From an uncultured Spirochaetia bacterium (GTDB lineage Bacteria > Spirochaetota > CALGPD01), in the NCBI GenBank assembly GCA_937960625.1, contig CALGPD010000295.1, positions 1-10,675 on the forward strand: DNA of 10,675 bases, read 5' to 3'. The notes under the pieces are model-generated. The model was not told where the DNA came from and did not search any database. It was given only the letters and a program-made list of their open reading frames with translations. The translations under genes and the position numbers were made by a program. Numbering within the stretch: position 1 is the first letter of the stretch; each line of letters starts with the position of its first letter. Positions 6,404-10,675 of this stretch are shown here, in pieces.

Positions 6404-7651
6404 ATGAAGAAAAAAAGCATAGTATTAATACTTGCTTTAGTATTAATTATTGCTACCGGAGTAACAGCTTTTTCTGCTCAAGGCGTTAGCCATGGCCGAA
6501 GAATGATCACTATTGGTTGGTTTGGTCCTATGTCTGGCCCTTTCCAAATGATTGGTGAAGGTATGGTAGACGGTATGAGAGCTAAAATTGACCAGATCAA
6601 TGGAAGAGGCGGCATCGGCGGTTATAGACTAAGACTTATTGCATTAGACAATAACATGAACCCTGTACAAACAAAGGGTATTGTAAAAAAACTTGTTAAG
6701 CAATTAAGAGTTTTTGCTATTGTTGGTGCTTTGGGTTCAGTTGGTATCAACGCGGTAATTAATGACTTAAAAAGCTATGGTATACCTGTTGTATATCTAG
6801 GCGGTGGTGAGCCACACTGGTCAGTTCCACCAAAAAGAAATATTTTCCCAATTCAGCCTGATTATATTACTGAAGGTCGATTATTGGTAAAATTTGCTGT
6901 ACAAAACTTAAGAGCAAGAAGAATTGCTTTTGTTTATGCAAATAACAGTACTGGCCGTACAGCTTTAAGAGGCGCACTTATTGGTATGAGAAGATACGGA
7001 AGACGCGTTGGCGCTAAATTCGTTCTTAAATCAATTCGCTTAGGATTAAGTGTTATGAAAACACGTATCAAAAAAGCGAATCCTGATGCAACTATTATTT
7101 TCCAATTCTTAAGTGGTGCCGCAGGGCTTGTTTCCGGATGTAAAAGAGCCGGTATTAGAACTAATTGGATTACAACTTACGTTAACTCTGACTCAGTTCT
7201 TTACAAAATTGCAGGTAGAAAATGGTTAGGCGTTTATGTAGCTGCTTGGGCTAAAGCAACACAACGTGTTGTAACTAACTATATTAGATATTTTGTTAAA
7301 ACAAAATACTACCGCAAAGCTAGAAGAAAAAGATGGGATGCACCTTCCGGTTATCATACAGCTGGATGGATTGCAGTTGAGATTTTTATCGGCGGACTTC
7401 GAATTTTCCAAAGAAAATACAGAAGTATGAGAAGACTCACATGGGATAACTATATCAGGTCAATGGAAAACATGAGAAACTTTAACAATACGATTGCTAA
7501 AGATATTACCTATTATCCAATGAGTAAGGCAAGAAGAGGAACCAGATATTATTATTTAGCTCGTTCAGGTCAAAGAACATTATACTTTACACAAGCTGCA
7601 AAGATTCGTGGAAGATTTTATCTTAAACCTGTAACAAGATGGATGCGATAA
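6404..7651 (+). CDS. Extremely basic LivJ/LivK-type periplasmic substrate-binding protein
   Basis: This 415-residue protein has a Sec signal peptide (residues 1-22 or 1-25; VTA or FSA cleavage) and no lipobox. The mature part follows the type I periplasmic-binding fold of branched-chain amino acid, amide and urea ABC receptors (Peripla_BP_6). It shows IGWFGPMSGPFQMIGEG (37-53), INGRGGIGGYRLRL (65-78), LDNNMNP (81-87), FAIVGALGS (104-112), FVYANNSTGR (176-185), NPDATIIFQF (226-235) and KRAGIRTNWITT (247-258). The ligand cannot be read from sequence. The composition is extraordinary: from residue 26 I count 45 Arg and 26 Lys against 10 Asp and 5 Glu. Several positions usually acidic in the family are Asn, Lys or Arg. 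A consensus promoter, GGAGG site and terminator make it a single-gene, probably highly expressed unit. No permease or ATPase gene is beside it. Confidence 0.88.
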   Translation: MKKKSIVLILALVLIIATGVTAFSAQGVSHGRRMITIGWFGPMSGPFQMIGEGMVDGMRAKIDQINGRGGIGGYRLRLIALDNNMNPVQTKGIVKKLVKQLRVFAIVGALGSVGINAVINDLKSYGIPVVYLGGGEPHWSVPPKRNIFPIQPDYITEGRLLVKFAVQNLRARRIAFVYANNSTGRTALRGALIGMRRYGRRVGAKFVLKSIRLGLSVMKTRIKKANPDATIIFQFLSGAAGLVSGCKRAGIRTNWITTYVNSDSVLYKIAGRKWLGVYVAAWAKATQRVVTNYIRYFVKTKYYRKARRKRWDAPSGYHTAGWIAVEIFIGGLRIFQRKYRSMRRLTWDNYIRSMENMRNFNNTIAKDITYYPMSKARRGTRYYYLARSGQRTLYFTQAAKIRGRFYLKPVTRWMR

Positions 7652-7674
7652 TTATCATTAAATCTTAGATACAG

Positions 7675-7700
7675 CCCTGCCGAAAACGGCAGGGTTTTTT
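7675..7700 (+). terminator. Rho-independent terminator of the substrate-binding protein gene
   Basis: A perfect 8-bp GC-rich stem, CCCTGCCG (7675-7682) and CGGCAGGG (7687-7694), with an AAAA loop is followed by six T (7695-7700). It lies 23 bases after the stop codon and is the best terminator in the window. Confidence 0.95.
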
Positions 7701-7729
7701 ATTATAAGTTTGCGTTTTTATTTTTTTCT

Positions 7730-7758
7730 TTGACAATGATTAAAAAATTTTCTAAAAT
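7730..7758 (+). promoter_or_regulatory. Strong sigma70 promoter of the ispA-dxs operon
   Basis: TTGACA (7730-7735), a 17-base spacer and TAAAAT (7753-7758): the same hexamers and spacing as the promoter at 6321. The leader to the ATG at 7796 would be about 30 bases and holds GGAG at 7786-7789. Confidence 0.8.
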
Positions 7759-7795
7759 ATTTTTACTTAACTTAGATATATAACTGGAGTAATAA

Positions 7796-8674
7796 ATGGA
7801 AAAAGAATTTGATTCTTATTTCAAGAATAAAATTAAAATTATAGATGATTTTTTAAATAAAAATCTTCCCCTGGAAACTGAAAAGCCTGAGAACCTTCAT
7901 AAAGCAATGAGATATAGCATCTTTGCGGGAGGAAAAAGAGTGAGGCCTTTTCTCGCATTAATGGTTAATGATATGTTCGGTGGAAATGAGAAAGATATAT
8001 TATATTATGCAAGCGCTGTTGAGTGCATTCATACATATTCCTTAATACACGATGATTTGCCAGCACTGGATAATGACGACCTGAGAAGAGGAAAGCCTAC
8101 AAACCACATAAAGTTCGGTGAAGACATTGCAATCATGGCAGGGGATGCGTTGTTGACTTTTGCATTTGAACTTATGAGTCTAAAAGAACATGATTGGGGA
8201 ATAAAAATTATTAATGAAGTTGCAACAGCAGCAGGCGCAAGAAACGGTATGGTTGGAGGGCAGGTTGCCGACCTTGAAGGTGAGAAAAAGAAACCTAACC
8301 TTGAAGAACTTGAATTCATTCATAAGGGAAAAACAATGCGGCTGATAGAGGCATCGTGTATGATCGGCGCTTTTTTTAACAGAGCTAATGAAATGGATCA
8401 AAAAAGGGTAAGAAAATATGCTCAGAATTTAGGGCTTGTTTTTCAAATAATTGATGATATTCTTGATATTACACAAGATAGTAAAACTCTTGGCAAAACC
8501 GCGGGTAAAGATTTAGAAGCGGATAAAATTACATACCCTGCTTTAATGGGAATAGATAACGCCAAGAAAAAAGCAAAAGAATTAATCGATGAAGCAAAAA
8601 GTGAAATATCAAAGATAAAAAACCACGTTCATTTAATTAGCTTTGCCGATTTTATGTATAGTAGACAAAGTTAA
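7796..8674 (+). CDS. ispA: Short-chain polyprenyl diphosphate synthase (farnesyl/geranylgeranyl type)
   Basis: This cytoplasmic enzyme condenses isopentenyl diphosphate with an allylic diphosphate to make C15 or C20 prenyl chains. These feed quinones and undecaprenyl phosphate. At 292 residues it is the usual IspA length. Substrate-binding GGKRVRP is at 45-51. The first Asp-rich motif is DDLPALDNDDLRRG (86-99) with the two-residue insertion typical of bacterial type II FPP synthases, preceded by HTYSLIHDD. GGQVADLEG is at 154-162. The second Asp-rich motif is FQIIDDILD (216-224), followed by GKTAGKDLEADKITYP (233-248). All metal-binding Asp residues are present. Chain length (C10, C15 or C20) cannot be fixed from the motif alone. 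GGAG is six bases upstream of the ATG. The gene is first in an operon with dxs, the enzyme at the entry of the pathway that makes its substrate. Confidence 0.93.
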   Translation: MEKEFDSYFKNKIKIIDDFLNKNLPLETEKPENLHKAMRYSIFAGGKRVRPFLALMVNDMFGGNEKDILYYASAVECIHTYSLIHDDLPALDNDDLRRGKPTNHIKFGEDIAIMAGDALLTFAFELMSLKEHDWGIKIINEVATAAGARNGMVGGQVADLEGEKKKPNLEELEFIHKGKTMRLIEASCMIGAFFNRANEMDQKRVRKYAQNLGLVFQIIDDILDITQDSKTLGKTAGKDLEADKITYPALMGIDNAKKKAKELIDEAKSEISKIKNHVHLISFADFMYSRQS

Positions 8675-8697
8675 AATTTATTACGGAAGGTTATAAT

Positions 8698-10599
8698 ATG
8701 ACTAAATTTTTAGATAAAGTAAATTGTCCTGCTGATGTTAAAGCATTGTCAATTCCTGAACTTGAGATGTTATGCTCAGAGATGAGACAACTCATTATTG
8801 ATACTGTTATTCACAAAACGGGCGGACATTTAGCTTCAAATTTAGGAGTTGTGGAATTAACAGTCGCAATTCATTATGTTTTTGATATTCCTACTGATTC
8901 ATTAATATTTGATGTTAGCCATCAATGTTACCCTCATAAAATATTAACCGGAAGAAAAGATAAAATGCATACAATAAGGCAGCTTAATGGTATTTCCGGT
9001 TTTACTAATAGACAGGAATCTAATTACGATGTTTTTACTGCCGGCCATGCAGGAACGTCTATCTCTACTGCAGTGGGTGTGGCAGAAGGAAATAAATTAA
9101 CTAAAAAAAATGCAACGGTAGTTGCTGTTGTCGGGGATTCTTCAATCGGCGCCGGAATGTGTTTTGAAGCTTTAAACCATGCCGGCCATGTATGCCCGGA
9201 AAATCTTCTGGTAATATTAAATGACAATCAAATGTCAATTTCAAAACCTGTTGGAAGTTTATCAAAATATTTTGACAGATTAAGATATACATCAATCTAT
9301 AAAGAAGTTAAAAAAGACGTTAAGTTTATTGCTTCAAAACTCCCGCTATTTGGCGACAGAGTTAGCCGGTTTTTACATTATGCAAAAAAATCTTTGAAAA
9401 ATTTTACAATGGAAGCCGGTATTTTTGATGATTTAAATATTAGTTATCATGGCCCTGCTGACGGTCATAATTTAGGTGAGCTTATCCATCAGTTGGAAGA
9501 GATTAAAAAACTTCCCGGCCCAATTATTTTCCACGTTTTAACTGAAAAAGGCCGCGGTTATGAAAAAGCCGAGCAGGATCCATCATCTTATCACGGTGTC
9601 AGCCCTAAAAAGAAAGAATCTAAAAAAGCAGATAATTTTTTAACTGCTCCGGGCCAAAAAGAAGGTTTAAAAGCATTCACAGAACATTTTGGAAGCGCTA
9701 TATTAAAAATTGCTGAAAACGATAAACGCGTTGTAGCTATAACAGCTGCTATGGATAGAGGTACAGGGCTTGATAAATTTAAAGAAAAATTTCCTTCAAG
9801 ATTTTACGATGTAGGTATTTGTGAACAACATGCAATTGGATTAGCTGCCGGACTTGTTGCTGCAGGGTGTATTCCCGTTGTTGCTTTATATTCAACATTC
9901 CTGCAACGTGGTTATGATCAGGTTATGCATGATGTTTGTTTGCAGGAATTGCCCGTTGTATTTATTTTGGACCGTGCCGGTATTGTTGGAAATGACGGAG
10001 CAACGCATAACGGAGTTTTTGATATATCTTTTTTAAGAAGTTTGCCAAATATTATACTTATGGCGCCGAAAGACGGTTATGAATTAAATCAAATGCTTGA
10101 AATTGCTTATAAACAGAAAACCGCTACTGCAATTCGATTTCCACGTGGTGAAGCTCCTGAATTTGAAGAAGAGCATAATGAACCTGTTAAAATCGGTAAA
10201 TCACAGGTAATGAAACATGGAAAACATGGATATATTCTCGCTTATGGCGCGGTTTGTGATATGGCATTGGAAGCAATTAGCATTTTAGCTGATAAAGGCT
10301 TTGATATTGGTCTTGTTAATATGCGTTTTGTTAAACCTATGGATGTAGACATATTAAAAGAACTTTCAGCTAAAAACGTTCCTATATTTACATATGAAAA
10401 TCATCAAAAGATGGGCGGTTTTGGCAGCGCGGTTCTCGAACAATGCGCAGAACATGGCTTAACGTTTCCGTCTATAACTTTAATAGGCATCGAAGACGGG
10501 TTTGTTGAGCATGGAAGCCAGAAGCAGGTTTATGCACGTATAGGCATTGACGGGCCTGGGGTTGCCAAACGCATTGATGATAAGTTAAAAGATAAATAG
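8698..10599 (+). CDS. dxs: 1-deoxy-D-xylulose-5-phosphate synthase, with variant N-terminal motifs
   Basis: DXS condenses pyruvate and glyceraldehyde 3-phosphate, using thiamine diphosphate, in the first step of the MEP pathway. At 633 residues it is close to the E. coli enzyme (620). Visible motifs are GGHLASNLGVVELT (42-55), DVSHQCYPHKILTGR (72-86), GHAGTSIS (116-123), the cofactor motif GDSSIGAG (146-153) through LNDNQMSIS (174-182), DVGICEQHAIG (371-381) with catalytic Glu376, YSTFLQRGYDQV (398-409), DRAGIVGNDGATHNGVFD (425-442) and RFPRG (480-484). The C-terminal half is conventional. The N-terminal half differs from most DXS at the cofactor Gly (Ser148) and at GHSST. The essential-looking His44, His80, Glu376, Arg404, Arg426, His437 and Arg483 remain, so it is probably active. 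GGAAGG lies seven bases before the ATG, 23 bases after ispA. No terminator is seen in the last 76 bases. Confidence 0.93.
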   Translation: MTKFLDKVNCPADVKALSIPELEMLCSEMRQLIIDTVIHKTGGHLASNLGVVELTVAIHYVFDIPTDSLIFDVSHQCYPHKILTGRKDKMHTIRQLNGISGFTNRQESNYDVFTAGHAGTSISTAVGVAEGNKLTKKNATVVAVVGDSSIGAGMCFEALNHAGHVCPENLLVILNDNQMSISKPVGSLSKYFDRLRYTSIYKEVKKDVKFIASKLPLFGDRVSRFLHYAKKSLKNFTMEAGIFDDLNISYHGPADGHNLGELIHQLEEIKKLPGPIIFHVLTEKGRGYEKAEQDPSSYHGVSPKKKESKKADNFLTAPGQKEGLKAFTEHFGSAILKIAENDKRVVAITAAMDRGTGLDKFKEKFPSRFYDVGICEQHAIGLAAGLVAAGCIPVVALYSTFLQRGYDQVMHDVCLQELPVVFILDRAGIVGNDGATHNGVFDISFLRSLPNIILMAPKDGYELNQMLEIAYKQKTATAIRFPRGEAPEFEEEHNEPVKIGKSQVMKHGKHGYILAYGAVCDMALEAISILADKGFDIGLVNMRFVKPMDVDILKELSAKNVPIFTYENHQKMGGFGSAVLEQCAEHGLTFPSITLIGIEDGFVEHGSQKQVYARIGIDGPGVAKRIDDKLKDK

Positions 10600-10675
10600 A
10601 AATTAAGAACAGAATAGTTTCATCAGATTAAGAATATGGCAATTGTATTTTTTAATTAAAAACTCTTGTTTATTC

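Noticed and set aside
7226..7411. 61-codon minus-strand frame inside the substrate-binding protein gene
   Set aside because: Antisense to a well-supported gene and without start signals.
8029..8401. Two open frames antisense to ispA
   Set aside because: They oppose the conserved Asp-rich motifs, overlap one another, and have no start signals or family features.
8675..8697. Thiamine-diphosphate riboswitch or other leader control before dxs
   Set aside because: The gap is only 23 bases and holds just the ribosome site; the leader before ispA is likewise too short and lacks a THI-box motif.
9024..10036. Short open frames in other frames of dxs, on both strands
   Set aside because: They lie across conserved DXS motifs, are only about 60 codons each, and have no ribosome sites.
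10600..10675. Start of a further gene after dxs (ATG at about 10634)
   Set aside because: The frame closes after seven codons, there is no ribosome site, and no terminator is seen; the next gene must begin outside the window.

Overview
The window is an AT-rich stretch (roughly 30-35% G+C by eye, not counted exactly) of a bacterial chromosome with ordinary bacterial signals: sigma70-type promoters, good Shine-Dalgarno sequences and rho-independent terminators. The organism uses the MEP isoprenoid pathway. Two predicted lipoproteins have loose lipoboxes (F-N-A-C and L-S-Q-C). These, together with a beta-propeller lipoprotein of a type I associate with spirochaetes, weakly suggest an AT-rich spirochaete. 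Another low-GC diderm lineage, including candidate phyla, is equally possible. No mobile element, CRISPR array, tRNA or rRNA was found.

Layout. Positions 93-1117 (minus) hold three small membrane-anchored genes: a YtxH-like protein, a DUF948-like coiled-coil protein and an unrecognised 105-residue protein. The first two form a tight operon behind a TATAAT-type promoter. Positions 1276-4693 (plus) form a compact operon: a beta-propeller lipoprotein, the fused NAD(P)HX epimerase/dehydratase Nnr, and a single-pass membrane protein that overlaps nnr by 11 bases and starts with TTG. A small three-helix membrane protein follows at 4797-5150. It converges, across a hairpin terminator, with a minus-strand lipoprotein (5329-6201) that looks like the periplasmic P1 region of SecD without any of SecD's membrane helices.

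Divergent from that lipoprotein is a single-gene unit (6404-7651) with a consensus promoter, a GGAGG ribosome binding site and a textbook terminator. It encodes a LivJ/LivK-type substrate-binding protein. The mature protein carries 71 Arg+Lys against 15 Asp+Glu, so about +56 net charge. This is the most unusual object in the window. No permease or ATPase genes accompany it here.

The right end (7796-10599) is an isoprenoid operon: a short-chain polyprenyl diphosphate synthase followed 23 bases later by a deoxyxylulose-5-phosphate synthase with altered N-terminal cofactor motifs (GDS instead of GDG, GHAGT instead of GHSST). Its promoter uses exactly the same hexamers and spacing as that of the substrate-binding protein.

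The two themes are housekeeping metabolism (NAD(P)HX repair, isoprenoid precursors) and cell-envelope proteins. The best candidate for something new is the divergent pair of very basic exported proteins at 5329-7651.
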